From Gammaproteobacteria bacterium (GTDB lineage: Bacteria > Pseudomonadota > Gammaproteobacteria > UBA6429 > Thiohalophilaceae), in the NCBI GenBank assembly GCA_029880855.1, contig JAOUNS010000016.1:62001-126000 (forward strand): a stretch of DNA of 64,000 nt, written 5' to 3'. The stretch's first letter is position 1. The number at the start of each line of letters is the position of its first letter. Below the pieces are notes generated by a model. The model did not search any database, was not told where the DNA came from, and worked only from the letters and a program-made list of their open reading frames with translations. This document shows, in pieces, positions 1 through 8,786 of this stretch. The translations under genes and the position numbers were made by a program.

Positions 1-699
1 CAAAACGGTCGCCGGATTGTCCGGCACACATACCGTGCCACCGCTGCACAACGGCAAAAAGACATCACGCAAAAATGCATCATAAAAAGGCTGGGTGAGT
101 TGACTCACACGCAGTGTCGCGTCTGTCGCCAGGGTCTGGCGCTCCCAGGCGATAAAATGGGCAATCCCGTTACGGTTGCCGGCAATGGCCTTGGGTGCAC
201 CGGTCGATCCGGATGAAAAATAGATATAGCAGGGTGCATCCTGATCGGGAGAGAACGATAGTGGTGTGTCCGGCAGATCCGTAACCGCCACCTCATCCAT
301 GTTCATCACCTGCCCGTCTGCCGGCAAGATATCGCTCATGCTGTTAAAGGACGACAAGGAGGACTGATCCAAAATCAGGTGTTTCGCCCCACTGAGTTGC
401 ACGATGTTCCGCAAGCGGGATTCTGGCTCCCGCGTATTCACCGGGACGAAGATCACACCGGCCCTGAAGCAGGCAATCAACAAGGGAATAACGCGTAACG
501 GATCAGCAACAAATACCAGCAAGGGCATGTCCGGTTGCATGCCGGCCTGTAACAAAAAATTCGCCAGGCGATTGGCTTGACGATCCAGTTCAGCATAACT
601 GAGTGTCAGATCGTCACGTTGCACGGCCGGCGCCGCAGGCTGCTGCAAGGCCAACGCTGCGAATTGTTGTTCCACCGGGATGTAATTGTTTCTATTCAT
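1..699 (-). CDS. Non-ribosomal peptide synthetase-type adenylation protein (5' part, cut by window edge)
   Basis: This reading frame opens with ATG at 699 and runs open past position 1, so only about 233 N-terminal residues are visible. They read as an AMP-forming adenylation domain: an A2-like start (LTLSYAELDRQANRLA), a P-loop A3 motif near residue 160 (YFSSGSTGAPKAI), and an A4-like stretch with an Asp (FYDAFLRDVF) followed by SGGTVCVP. Known family role: activation of an amino or carboxylic acid as an acyl-AMP. The start codon overlaps the stop codon of the upstream amidotransferase (ATGA), implying translational coupling. No condensation domain precedes it, so it begins directly with adenylation. 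Carrier or thioesterase domains would lie outside the window and the substrate cannot be read. A stand-alone acyl-AMP ligase is possible. Confidence 0.8.
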   Translation of the reverse strand, partial: MNRNNYIPVEQQFAALALQQPAAPAVQRDDLTLSYAELDRQANRLANFLLQAGMQPDMPLLVFVADPLRVIPLLIACFRAGVIFVPVNTREPESRLRNIVQLSGAKHLILDQSSLSSFNSMSDILPADGQVMNMDEVAVTDLPDTPLSFSPDQDAPCYIYFSSGSTGAPKAIAGNRNGIAHFIAWERQTLATDATLRVSQLTQPFYDAFLRDVFLPLCSGGTVCVPDNPATVL

Positions 700-2558
700 G
701 GGTAATCAGGCAGATTAAAAACATCCAGCAGTACATTAAAACTCAACACGATCATCAACAGATCATCTTCATACGGGATACGCAGTTGAAAACCGGGCTT
801 GCTGTACTGCTGTTTCAGGTTTTCGATACTGTCGGGATTGAAATAGCCCTGTCGTTTGATTCGCGCATAGGACAGCATATCATTCACCCACTCGCTGCCC
901 TGTTGCAAAAGCGGTGGTGTACCCGCCGCATGGAAACCGAATTTTTCCCGGTTCACTATCGCTTTGGGTAAGCGGTTGGCGGCGACCCGCTTCAGGATAT
1001 ACTTCTCCACCCCATCGCGCACCTTGAATTGCGGCGGAATGGTGGTGGTAAATTTCACCAGATTGATATCCAGGAAGGGATAGCGGATCTCCACTGAATT
1101 GGCCATGCCCATCCGATCACCATGGTCCGCGACCAGATGATCAACCAGCCGTAACCGGTAATCCAGATAGGCGCGTTTGTTAAAGGGGTCGCGGCCCAGT
1201 AACATGTTTTTGTCCACCGGGCTGTGGCGGGTGGCGGCAAACTCCGCATACTGTGCATTCACTGCGGGTGCATAGAGTGCTGTCTTGAGTTCACTCAAGG
1301 CGTAATAGTTCTTTTCATAAAACAGATCACTGTCACCCCACAGCGCTTCGCGCAATTCTTCTTCCAATGATTGTTGCATCCAGTCATCGCTGTCGCTGTG
1401 GTAATGACCCGCATCAAACCGATAGCCGGGATAACCGCCCAATAGTTCATCCGCACCTTCACCGGACAAGACGACACTGACGCCATGTTGCTTCACCATG
1501 CCGGACAGGGCCAGTGAGCAGAGATTGTAGGATTCCTTCACGGCGCACTCACAGTGATAGATCATGCGACTGAATTCCGTATAGTCCTGCGCCAGATTGA
1601 AATTGATCCCGTGCTGCTGACTGCCGACAGCGGCGGCAACCTGTGCCTGGTAATCAGACTCATCTTCCTCCCCACCGGCAAAAGTAATGGAGTAACTATG
1701 GGGTCTTGTTGGTGAGAGTTCACTCGCACCGCAGGCCAGGATCAAAGAAGAATCCAGACCGCCGCTCAGGTAAAACCCGACCGGGACATCGGCCTGCAAG
1801 CGGTAGCGAATGGAGCGCTGCAACAGCTCATCCAGTTGCGCCATATAATCCTGCTCAGATTTGATGTGTGAATAGTTTGTCGGGTAATCCAGATCCGCGT
1901 ATTTCTGCTGCTGAATCTTGCCATTTTCCACGCACAGCATGTGGCCCGGCGGCAGGCTGTGAATATTTTTAAACAGGGTCTGCGGACTGACTACACCGGG
2001 AAAACTGAAGACCTGGTCCAGTCCGGTCAGGTTGACTCCGGCAGACACCACCGGGTGTTGCAGGATCGATTTGATCTCGGAGGCGAAGATCAGCTGATCA
2101 TCGACAATGGTGTAGTAAAGCGGACAGATGCCGAACGGGTCCCGCGCCAGCAACAAACGATTGCGGGTTTGATCATAAATGGCAAAGGCAAATTGTCCGT
2201 TGAGATTTTGGATAAACGCTGTTCCCTGCTCCTGATAAAGGTAGATCAGGACTTCCACATCGGATCGGGTTTTGAATCTGACCGAACGGTCTTTTAATCC
2301 CGCTTGCAACTCTTTGTAGTTATAAATCTCGCCGTTGCAGAGCAATACAATTGAGTCATCCGCTGAAGTCAGGGGCTGATCACCGCTCACCAGATCGATG
2401 ATCTTCAGTCTGCGAAAACCCAGCCCGATATGCTTGCCAAAATGAAAGCCGGATGAATCCGGCCCCCGATGAACAAGGGCCGCCGTCATGCGCTCAATGA
2501 CGGTCTTGTCCGGTGGCCTGCCGGATTTAAGATCGATATATCCGGTCAGGCCGCACAT
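696..2558 (-). CDS. asnB: Asparagine synthase (glutamine-hydrolysing)-like amidotransferase
   Basis: At 620 aa it is a full-length class II amidotransferase plus synthetase. Cys2 is the expected Ntn nucleophile after Met removal (MCGLTGY), with RGPDSSG near residue 31 and NGEIYN near 75. The ATP-pyrophosphatase loop SGGLDSS is at 265-271. The family transfers ammonia from glutamine to an acyl-adenylate, classically aspartate to asparagine. Because it is coupled through ATGA to an adenylation gene, I infer a tailoring or amide-forming role in a small biosynthetic cluster rather than plain asparagine supply, but true asparagine synthesis cannot be excluded. The length resembles the amidotransferases of exosortase or peptide clusters, which are somewhat longer than E. 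coli AsnB. No strong Shine-Dalgarno precedes the ATG. Confidence 0.85.
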   Translation of the reverse strand: MCGLTGYIDLKSGRPPDKTVIERMTAALVHRGPDSSGFHFGKHIGLGFRRLKIIDLVSGDQPLTSADDSIVLLCNGEIYNYKELQAGLKDRSVRFKTRSDVEVLIYLYQEQGTAFIQNLNGQFAFAIYDQTRNRLLLARDPFGICPLYYTIVDDQLIFASEIKSILQHPVVSAGVNLTGLDQVFSFPGVVSPQTLFKNIHSLPPGHMLCVENGKIQQQKYADLDYPTNYSHIKSEQDYMAQLDELLQRSIRYRLQADVPVGFYLSGGLDSSLILACGASELSPTRPHSYSITFAGGEEDESDYQAQVAAAVGSQQHGINFNLAQDYTEFSRMIYHCECAVKESYNLCSLALSGMVKQHGVSVVLSGEGADELLGGYPGYRFDAGHYHSDSDDWMQQSLEEELREALWGDSDLFYEKNYYALSELKTALYAPAVNAQYAEFAATRHSPVDKNMLLGRDPFNKRAYLDYRLRLVDHLVADHGDRMGMANSVEIRYPFLDINLVKFTTTIPPQFKVRDGVEKYILKRVAANRLPKAIVNREKFGFHAAGTPPLLQQGSEWVNDMLSYARIKRQGYFNPDSIENLKQQYSKPGFQLRIPYEDDLLMIVLSFNVLLDVFNLPDYP

Positions 2559-2594
2559 TTAACTCTGCTGTATTCCTGTTAAATCCTGCGGTGC

Positions 2595-3239
2595 TTAAAA
2601 CGCAAACCCGACTTTCATTTCCACTACCCAGGCCTGTGGATACCAGGCCAGGATATCTTCCGCATCCTGGATACGGGCGCGATAAGTTGCATCTTTGGCA
2701 TACTGGCTCGCACTGGTGGTCACTTCCGCCGCCACCGGTATATTTACAGTCAGCCAGTCCACAGTCACCACATAACCCTTTTGCCATTGCCACTGGTTAC
2801 TCAACCCTAACTGGACATAATTGGTTCTGGTCTGGCTGGCTACCATAGAATAGGTATTGGTCACCAAATCAAAGAAGTCACTCGCCAGCTTGACGGTCAT
2901 ATCACGTCGGCCATAACCAAAGACCCAGTTAAAACTGTTGGAGTTGGGAAAATAACGCGCCTTGATCGTATAGTTGTCCTCCTCCATTGCGCCCAGTTCA
3001 AAAGAGAGGGCTTTTAAACCGAAGGTGGTCCAGGCATATTCAAAACCGATCTGCCAGTTTGGATCCAGGATCAGATAGGCAGACAGGGACTTGGTTGACG
3101 GGAATGGCAAGGATACGGGCGCATAACCGACATCTATACCAATGTGTGTGTTACTCCGTAAGGTTCTGGAGTCCTCCTCGGCCGATACAGACAAGGTAAA
3201 CACCATAAAAAGTAAAATTCCGCTGATTATTTTCTTCAT
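2595..3239 (-). CDS. Small outer-membrane beta-barrel protein (unknown function)
   Basis: The start at 3239 is chosen because AGGGGAG lies just upstream and the protein then begins with a classical signal peptide (MKKIISGILLFMVFTLSVSA). A frame extending to 3326 exists but lacks a ribosome site and would bury the signal. The mature part of about 190 aa has alternating aromatic/polar strands (DPNWQIGFEYAW, FNWVFGYGRRD) and ends in Phe (VEMKVGFAF), the usual C-terminal signature of outer-membrane barrels recognised by BamA. Length suits an 8-strand barrel of the OmpW/OmpA-like porin fold, but I recognise no specific family. An AT-rich tract at about 3275-3300 could hold its promoter. It lies 36 bp ahead of asnB on the same strand, so co-transcription is possible. 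Confidence 0.75.
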   Translation of the reverse strand: MKKIISGILLFMVFTLSVSAEEDSRTLRSNTHIGIDVGYAPVSLPFPSTKSLSAYLILDPNWQIGFEYAWTTFGLKALSFELGAMEEDNYTIKARYFPNSNSFNWVFGYGRRDMTVKLASDFFDLVTNTYSMVASQTRTNYVQLGLSNQWQWQKGYVVTVDWLTVNIPVAAEVTTSASQYAKDATYRARIQDAEDILAWYPQAWVVEMKVGFAF

Positions 3240-3481
3240 ACCACTCCCCTTGCAAACTACAGTCAAATTAGACCTTACTTTTAATATATATAAATTAACT
3301 CTATCGAATTTACCCGACTGACTCAAGCAAAGACGCTTTCCGAAAAATTTACCGGATTGGCATCCGGATGCGCTAAATAAAAACCCGTCTGATCCGATAC
3401 ACCGGGTAACCCCACATCCATTTTAAACCAGACAATTTTACTAAGGATTATTGCCACAGCATTATGTTGCCAGAGAAAACC

Positions 3482-3790
3482 ATGGATCAGACAAAATTAT
3501 TACAACAACAGGTCAATATTCAGGAATTGCGCATCACGGGAACCCTGATGACGCTGGGCCGCGCTCGTGATAATGATATTACCATCAATGACAAATCCGT
3601 CAGCGCCCACCATGCAAAGATCATCACCTACTTCAATACATCCTATATCGAGGATCTGGGCAGCACAAACGGCATCTTGCTCAACGGTTCACCGGTGCAC
3701 AAACATATCATCCATGATGGTGATGAAATTCAGATCGGCAGTTATCTGTTTATTATTTCCAAAGATCCACCGGCGTTCTTCTCCCGATGA
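3482..3790 (+). CDS. Stand-alone FHA-domain protein
   Basis: This protein of about 102 aa is almost entirely a forkhead-associated domain, which binds phosphothreonine peptides. The hallmarks are in order: LGRARDNDITIND, the core SAHHAKI (phospho-contact Ser and His), EDLGSTNGILLNG and HDGDEIQIGSYLFI. No membrane segment or second domain is present. I prefer the ATG at 3482 because AGAG lies a few bases upstream; an in-frame ATG at 3464 would add six residues but has no ribosome site at usual spacing. No Ser/Thr kinase or type VI secretion gene is adjacent, so the partner is unknown. It converges with the TRAP operon 28 bp away. Confidence 0.85.
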   Translation: MDQTKLLQQQVNIQELRITGTLMTLGRARDNDITINDKSVSAHHAKIITYFNTSYIEDLGSTNGILLNGSPVHKHIIHDGDEIQIGSYLFIISKDPPAFFSR

Positions 3791-3818
3791 TGTTAACGGT
3801 AACAAACTGAATCGTGTC

Positions 3819-5099
3819 TTAACGTCCCAGCAAGCCGAGCGATAAACCCGGCCAGTATGTGATGACCAGCACGGCAAACAGCAGGATAAAAAAGAACGGC
3901 AGTGTCGCACGATAGAGTTGCATCACCGGTTTATCGAACCGATGGCTGGCAATAAACAGATTCATCCCCACCGGGGGTGTAAAATATCCCAATTGCATAT
4001 TCGCCAGGAAAATGATCCCCAAGTGTACCGGATCGATACCGTATCCCAAGGCCACCGGTAACAGCAATGGAGTCATTAAGACCAGCGCCGAAAAAATATC
4101 CAGCATGGCGCCCAGAATCAGTAAAAAGATATTCAACAAGATCAGGAAGGTCAGCTCACTGGAGATATAGCTCTTGATCGTGCTGAATAATGCAGCGGGA
4201 ATTTCTGCATCAATGATGTAATTGGTCGAAGCCAGGGATGCCCCGAGAATGATCAGAATGGCGCCGACCAGAATCATCGACTCACGCATCACTTTGGGCA
4301 GTTGCCGCAGACTGATCTCGCGATAGATAAATACTTCCACCACCAGGACATACAGCACGGTGACAGCGGCCGCTTCCGAAACCGCAAAAAAACCGCTGTA
4401 GATGCCGCCCAATACAATAAAGGGCATTGGCAATTCCCAGGCCCCGGCACGCAATGCCTCACGCACCATGCGCCAGGAAAATTCATGTACGGGTTTGTGT
4501 ACTTCGCGATTCACCCACAAACTCCAGCCGATAAGCAGTGCGATCATCAGGATACCGGGCAAGACACCGGCAACAAACATGTCATCAATGGACACCGGCT
4601 TCGACAAATTCATTTGCTGCGCCAAAATGCCATACAGGATCAACGGCAAGGATGGTGCAAACAACAAACCCAGGCTGCCCGAGGTGGTGATCAAACCCAG
4701 ATTGAAATTTTCCGGATAACCGGCATGTTTCATGGCCGGATAGAGCAAGGCTCCCAGCGCAATAATGGTCACACCTGATGCGCCGGTAAAGGCCGTGAAA
4801 AAGGCACAGGCCAGCAGGGCAACGATGGCCAAACCGGCGGGCATCCAGCCCAGTAAGGCATCGGTTAATTGTACCAAACGTTTGGGGGCCTGACTTTCAC
4901 CCAACAGATAACCGGCGAAGGTGAACAACGGCAAGGCCTGCAACGCGGGCATCTCGGCCAGACGGTATATTTCCAGCGCCATCACCGATAAATCGGTATC
5001 GGCCAGATAAAAATTCAACATGGCACCGGCGGCGATCACCGCGAATAATGGCGCACCAAGCAAGGCCAACAAAATCAAAACCAGTCCTGCCAACATCAT
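3819..5099 (-). CDS. dctM: TRAP transporter large permease (DctM family)
   Basis: This is a 426-aa integral membrane protein with about 12 hydrophobic segments, the usual size for the M subunit of tripartite ATP-independent periplasmic transporters. It carries family-like stretches such as FTAFTGASGVTIIALG, LGLLFAPSLPLILYGIL and TPPVGMNLFIAS. M subunits carry out Na+ or H+ driven solute import. The start codon overlaps the stop of the small permease (ATGA at 5096-5099). It is the last gene of the four-gene unit tatT-dctP-dctQ-dctM. The solute cannot be deduced from this subunit. Confidence 0.95.
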   Translation of the reverse strand: MMLAGLVLILLALLGAPLFAVIAAGAMLNFYLADTDLSVMALEIYRLAEMPALQALPLFTFAGYLLGESQAPKRLVQLTDALLGWMPAGLAIVALLACAFFTAFTGASGVTIIALGALLYPAMKHAGYPENFNLGLITTSGSLGLLFAPSLPLILYGILAQQMNLSKPVSIDDMFVAGVLPGILMIALLIGWSLWVNREVHKPVHEFSWRMVREALRAGAWELPMPFIVLGGIYSGFFAVSEAAAVTVLYVLVVEVFIYREISLRQLPKVMRESMILVGAILIILGASLASTNYIIDAEIPAALFSTIKSYISSELTFLILLNIFLLILGAMLDIFSALVLMTPLLLPVALGYGIDPVHLGIIFLANMQLGYFTPPVGMNLFIASHRFDKPVMQLYRATLPFFFILLFAVLVITYWPGLSLGLLGR

Positions 5100-5602
5100 G
5101 ACTCGGTTCCGCCCTGCATATATTGACGAACACCCAGCCAGACGAACAATAAATACCGCAGCGACATCATCCCAAACGAGATCGGCAGTACCGCACCGAC
5201 CACCCAGGCGGGGATACGCGCCACCGATGAACCGGCTTCCAGATCACTGAGCATCATGCTGGTTGAAAAGTACGCCAGGAGACCGCAAACAAGCACAACG
5301 AAACAATCCACAATAATACCGATAATCCGTTGGACGCGTGCGGGCAGATACTTGCTCAACACATCAATGGTGATTTGTTTGCGCTCGCGGCTTGCCACAA
5401 CGGCACCGAACATACCGACCCAGAGCACCATAATACGTATCAGGGTATCTGCATCGGTAAAACCGGACTGGAAAAAATTCCGCAGCAGGATCTGCATAAC
5501 AGCAAGCAGGATCATTACCGAAAGCATGGCAACCAGTATGCTGTCTTCAATGATGGCGATATAGCGCAGGAATTGTCCTGCCTTGCCTGATTGTTTATCC
5601 AT
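5096..5602 (-). CDS. dctQ: TRAP transporter small permease (DctQ family)
   Basis: This 168-aa protein has four hydrophobic segments, typical of the Q subunit that joins the M subunit in the inner membrane. It carries the usual stretch with NFFQSGFTDADTLIRIMVLW, which resembles the conserved RxxF...W..ELxR region of the family, and ASRERKQITIDVLSKYLP after the second segment. It lies between the binding protein and the large permease and overlaps the latter by 4 bp. No clear Shine-Dalgarno is seen, consistent with translation coupled to dctP 29 bp upstream. Confidence 0.92.
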   Translation of the reverse strand: MDKQSGKAGQFLRYIAIIEDSILVAMLSVMILLAVMQILLRNFFQSGFTDADTLIRIMVLWVGMFGAVVASRERKQITIDVLSKYLPARVQRIIGIIVDCFVVLVCGLLAYFSTSMMLSDLEAGSSVARIPAWVVGAVLPISFGMMSLRYLLFVWLGVRQYMQGGTES

Positions 5603-5631
5603 GCATCTGCCGTTTGTTGTCAGCCTGACGG

Positions 5632-6630
5632 CTACTTTGATTTGCGATATGCAGTCAGTAAACTTTCGACTTCCTTGACCATATTTTCCTTGAAGACGCC
5701 TTCTTTGATCAGTCTCCGGGTCACCTTGTCCGCCAGTTGCAAGAGTTTCTTTCTTTCCTGCTCACTCGGCGTCAGGATAATAATGCCCTGCTTCTGCAGT
5801 GCTTCCCTGGCCTTCAGATTATTTTCCCAGTTTGCCTTGCTCATCCGGTCAAAAACGGCAACCAGCACTTCCTGCATGACCGCCTGATCCGCGTTGCTGA
5901 TCTTCTCCAGCGACTTGTTGGAAAAGGCCAACGCACCAAAGTTAAAGAACATGGGGAGATCAACCATATACTTGACCTTGGTATGCCATTGCAGCGCGAT
6001 AGTGAACGCCGGCGGTGAACCTACCGTGGTAAACAATCCGGTTTGCAGACCGGTCAAGACATCAGTCAGCGGTAATGAAATCGGAGAGATACCCAATTCC
6101 TCAAGCAAGACGCGTGAAATCGTGTCATCTTTGGGGATCCAGACCTTTTGCTGCTGCAGCTGTGCCAGTGTATTGACAGGTTCCTGGGAATACAGATAGG
6201 CAAAACCATCACCCGCCAGTTGATAAACGGTATAACCTTCCCGTTTCAAACCCGCCAGCAAGACTTTGTCCATTTTCTTGCGGACAAAATTTGACTCTTC
6301 GTAACTGCGAAACTTCAGCGGCATACTGTAGATCATCGCTTCAGGTGCGATTTGACCCAGCGTGGTATTGGTCAGAGCCGAACCCTGTAATTGACCGATT
6401 CGCATTTTGCGCAGCACACTGGCCTCATTACCCATGATACCACCGGGATAGAATTTCAGTGTTACCCTGTTATTGGTACGCTTGGCGATCTCTTTTCCGG
6501 CGGCACGCATTTCCTGCATCCAGCTGGTGCCGTCCGGCGCCAGCGTGGCGATCTTCAGAACCTGCCCCGCCTGTGCGGCGAACGCAGGGAAAAACACAAT
6601 AATAACGGCCAGCACCGATCTGAAATTCAT
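5632..6630 (-). CDS. dctP: TRAP transporter substrate-binding protein (DctP family)
   Basis: This 332-aa secreted protein has a signal peptide (MNFRSVLAVIIVFFPAFAAQAG) and a DctP fold beginning LKIATLAPDGTSWMQEM. The middle holds LTDVLTGLQTGLFTTVGSPP, the region where family members bind ligand. The start is supported by AGGAG seven bases upstream of the ATG. The protein lacks the usual RxxxxR ligand motif in clear form, and it pairs with a TatT protein, so the ligand is probably not a simple C4-dicarboxylate. In the Treponema TatPT system the binding protein has a hydrophobic cleft and forms a complex with TatT; a similar use here is inference. Confidence 0.92.
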   Translation of the reverse strand: MNFRSVLAVIIVFFPAFAAQAGQVLKIATLAPDGTSWMQEMRAAGKEIAKRTNNRVTLKFYPGGIMGNEASVLRKMRIGQLQGSALTNTTLGQIAPEAMIYSMPLKFRSYEESNFVRKKMDKVLLAGLKREGYTVYQLAGDGFAYLYSQEPVNTLAQLQQQKVWIPKDDTISRVLLEELGISPISLPLTDVLTGLQTGLFTTVGSPPAFTIALQWHTKVKYMVDLPMFFNFGALAFSNKSLEKISNADQAVMQEVLVAVFDRMSKANWENNLKAREALQKQGIIILTPSEQERKKLLQLADKVTRRLIKEGVFKENMVKEVESLLTAYRKSK

Positions 6631-6639
6631 ATCCCGCTC

Positions 6640-7515
6640 CTAAAAATACTCTTTACCACTTTTCAATAATTCTTTTGCATGTTCCTGTGCCATCAGGTTC
6701 ATGAGGGTGAGGCCGGGTTCTTTCGGTTGTGCGGCAATCACTTCATTTAACAATTTGTCATGCAGTTCTTTGTCGAATACCAGTCTGGCATAACGCTCTG
6801 CAAAATGTACCTTGCGCATCAAATCACGACCTTTGGATAATTCGATAGCACGCAGAAATGAGGCCTTGGCCTCTTCCGGCTTGCCACCCAGCGCGGCCGG
6901 CAGCAGTGTATTCAAGAGTCCCATGTAAAGGTGCGCACTGCCCATGTCATACGACTCATCCAGCTCAATCACCTTGACCATCATGGCCTTGACCTTGGGC
7001 AAATCAGCAACCGCAGACCAGTCATCCTTGTGGGCCTTGATCCAGGCCACCCAGATCACTGCCACCGTATGCAACACCGGGACATCACTTTTGCTGTTGA
7101 TCCTGTCCAGCTCTGCTTTGAACTCTGCAAACGGACTGCCCAGCACCTTGCACAATGTTGGCTTTTCCTCGCACAAGGCACGCTGACTGTAATCACGAGC
7201 CCGACTGGTCAGTCGTTTGGCGCGTTGTTCTTCCTGTACAAAAATCGATGAATAGGCCCCATACAGACGGGCACCGGCCAGCAAGCGACCGGCATCATTG
7301 GGGTCACCCTCGATCAAACCATCCACCAGTAACAGATAGGCCGCACCGCCATCTTTTACTGTGGCAGGGTCATCCTGATTAAGAATCGCATTGGTCAATC
7401 CATCAGCCATTTTGCCCACACTGGTACAGGCAGAGATAACAACGGCAAACAGGACAACCAGTGCCGTTTTTGTACTTTCACGCATGCTATGAGTCATGAT
7501 TAAACGTTGTATCAT
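6640..7515 (-). CDS. tatT: TRAP-associated TatT family lipoprotein (TPR fold)
   Basis: This protein has an N-terminal lipoprotein signal (ALVVLFAVVISAC, Cys about residue 29 of the longest form) and an all-helical body typical of the TatT family, which has cryptic TPR-like repeats. TatT proteins form periplasmic assemblies next to TRAP binding proteins. A helical repeat with AHLYMGLLNTLLPAALGGKPEEA followed by AFLRAIELSKGRDL matches the family's appearance. Three start codons are possible (7515, 7497, 7485), none with a strong ribosome site; the shortest still keeps the lipobox. It is the first gene of the TRAP operon, 9 bp upstream of dctP. Confidence 0.85.
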   Translation of the reverse strand: MIQRLIMTHSMRESTKTALVVLFAVVISACTSVGKMADGLTNAILNQDDPATVKDGGAAYLLLVDGLIEGDPNDAGRLLAGARLYGAYSSIFVQEEQRAKRLTSRARDYSQRALCEEKPTLCKVLGSPFAEFKAELDRINSKSDVPVLHTVAVIWVAWIKAHKDDWSAVADLPKVKAMMVKVIELDESYDMGSAHLYMGLLNTLLPAALGGKPEEAKASFLRAIELSKGRDLMRKVHFAERYARLVFDKELHDKLLNEVIAAQPKEPGLTLMNLMAQEHAKELLKSGKEYF

Positions 7516-7706
7516 TGATTGTTATCTGTTCTTTTTAATCAAAACGCCTTTGATTATCGCACAATCCTCCAAGGCAACAAGTTACTGCCTCCCGGAACAG
7601 TGGATTTAATCCGGTTTACCCGCCAAATGGCGCAAGTAACCTTATTCAAATTAACACAATATACCTGAACACCGACTATTCTGTTTGATGTCGGGCATAT
7701 TGTTAA
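7516..7706. other. Intergenic region between tatT and hisC
   Basis: This 191-bp gap lies upstream of the TRAP operon and downstream of hisC, both read on the minus strand. It is moderately AT-rich and presumably holds the TRAP promoter and the end of the murA-his transcript. I found no convincing hairpin with a T-run and no clear -35/-10 pair. Confidence 0.4.
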
Positions 7707-8771
7707 TCAATCGCTGCGCAGGACATCCTTTAACGCTGAGATGAGAAGCAGATTCTCTTCTTCAGTACCGATCGTAATACGCAGGTATTGATCAATCCGG
7801 GCCTGTTTAAAGTGGCGCACTATCACACCTTGTGTACGCAATTTTGCCGCCAGTTCCGCCGCATCATGTTGCGGGTGACGGGCAAACACAAAGTTGGCCG
7901 CTGAAGGCGGCAGCTGAAATCCAAGTTGCTGCAATTCCTGACTCAACAGTAAACGACTTTCGATCACTTTGTTGCGTGTGGTTTCAAAATAGTCACGATC
8001 CTCCATGGCTGCCGTTGCGCCGGCCAGCGCCAGTCGATCCATGGGATAGGAGTTAAAACTGTCCTTGACCCGAATCAGCGCTTCCAGCAGTTCAGTCTGG
8101 CCAAAGGCCATACCAACGCGCAAACCGGCGAGGGAACGGGATTTCGAAAAAGTTTGAATAACCAGCAGGTTGGGAAAACGGTCGATTAAATACACCGCGC
8201 TTTCACCGCCAAAATCAATATAGGCCTCATCAATGACCACCACTGAGTCACGGTTTTGCTCCAATAACCATTCAATGTCCTCCGGCGCAAGCAAACGGCC
8301 GGTGGGTGCATTGGGATTGGGGAAAATAATGCCGCCGTTGGGACGAACATAATCTTGTACAACCAGACTGAAATCATCCGCCAGGGGTATGGTTTGGTAA
8401 GCAACGTTATAGAGCTTGCTGTAGACCGGATAAAAACTGTATGTGATGTCCGGGAACAGAATGGGCTGATCATGTTGCAACAAGGCATGAAAGACATGTG
8501 CCAGTACTTCATCGGAACCGTTGCCAACGAACACCTGTTCCGGTTTGATTCCATAATATATTGCCGCTGCTTCGCGCAAGCGCAGGGAAACCGGATCAGG
8601 ATACAGACGCAGATTATCACCCAGTTCAGCCTGTATGGCTGCAATTACCCTGGGCGATGGACCGTAGGGATTTTCGTTGGTGTTGAGCTTGACCAGTTTG
8701 GCCAGTTTGGGCTGTTCACCCGGCACATAGGGTGACAGTTCATGCACCAGCTTGCTCCAAAAGCGGCTCAC
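7707..8771 (-). CDS. hisC: Histidinol-phosphate aminotransferase
   Basis: This 354-aa fold-type I PLP aminotransferase converts imidazole-acetol phosphate plus glutamate to histidinol phosphate. Visible features are [12 protein letters not shown] near the N terminus, FPNPNAPTG near residue 150, [10 protein letters not shown] near 181, and Lys210 in [12 protein letters not shown] as the PLP lysine. The gene starts with GTG, supported by AGGAG eight bases upstream. It follows hisD by 15 bp and ends the murA-hisG-hisD-hisC block, an order common in gammaproteobacteria that lack a single his operon. Confidence 0.95.
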   Translation of the reverse strand: MSRFWSKLVHELSPYVPGEQPKLAKLVKLNTNENPYGPSPRVIAAIQAELGDNLRLYPDPVSLRLREAAAIYYGIKPEQVFVGNGSDEVLAHVFHALLQHDQPILFPDITYSFYPVYSKLYNVAYQTIPLADDFSLVVQDYVRPNGGIIFPNPNAPTGRLLAPEDIEWLLEQNRDSVVVIDEAYIDFGGESAVYLIDRFPNLLVIQTFSKSRSLAGLRVGMAFGQTELLEALIRVKDSFNSYPMDRLALAGATAAMEDRDYFETTRNKVIESRLLLSQELQQLGFQLPPSAANFVFARHPQHDAAELAAKLRTQGVIVRHFKQARIDQYLRITIGTEEENLLLISALKDVLRSD

Positions 8772-8786
8772 CCGGCGTTCTCCTGT

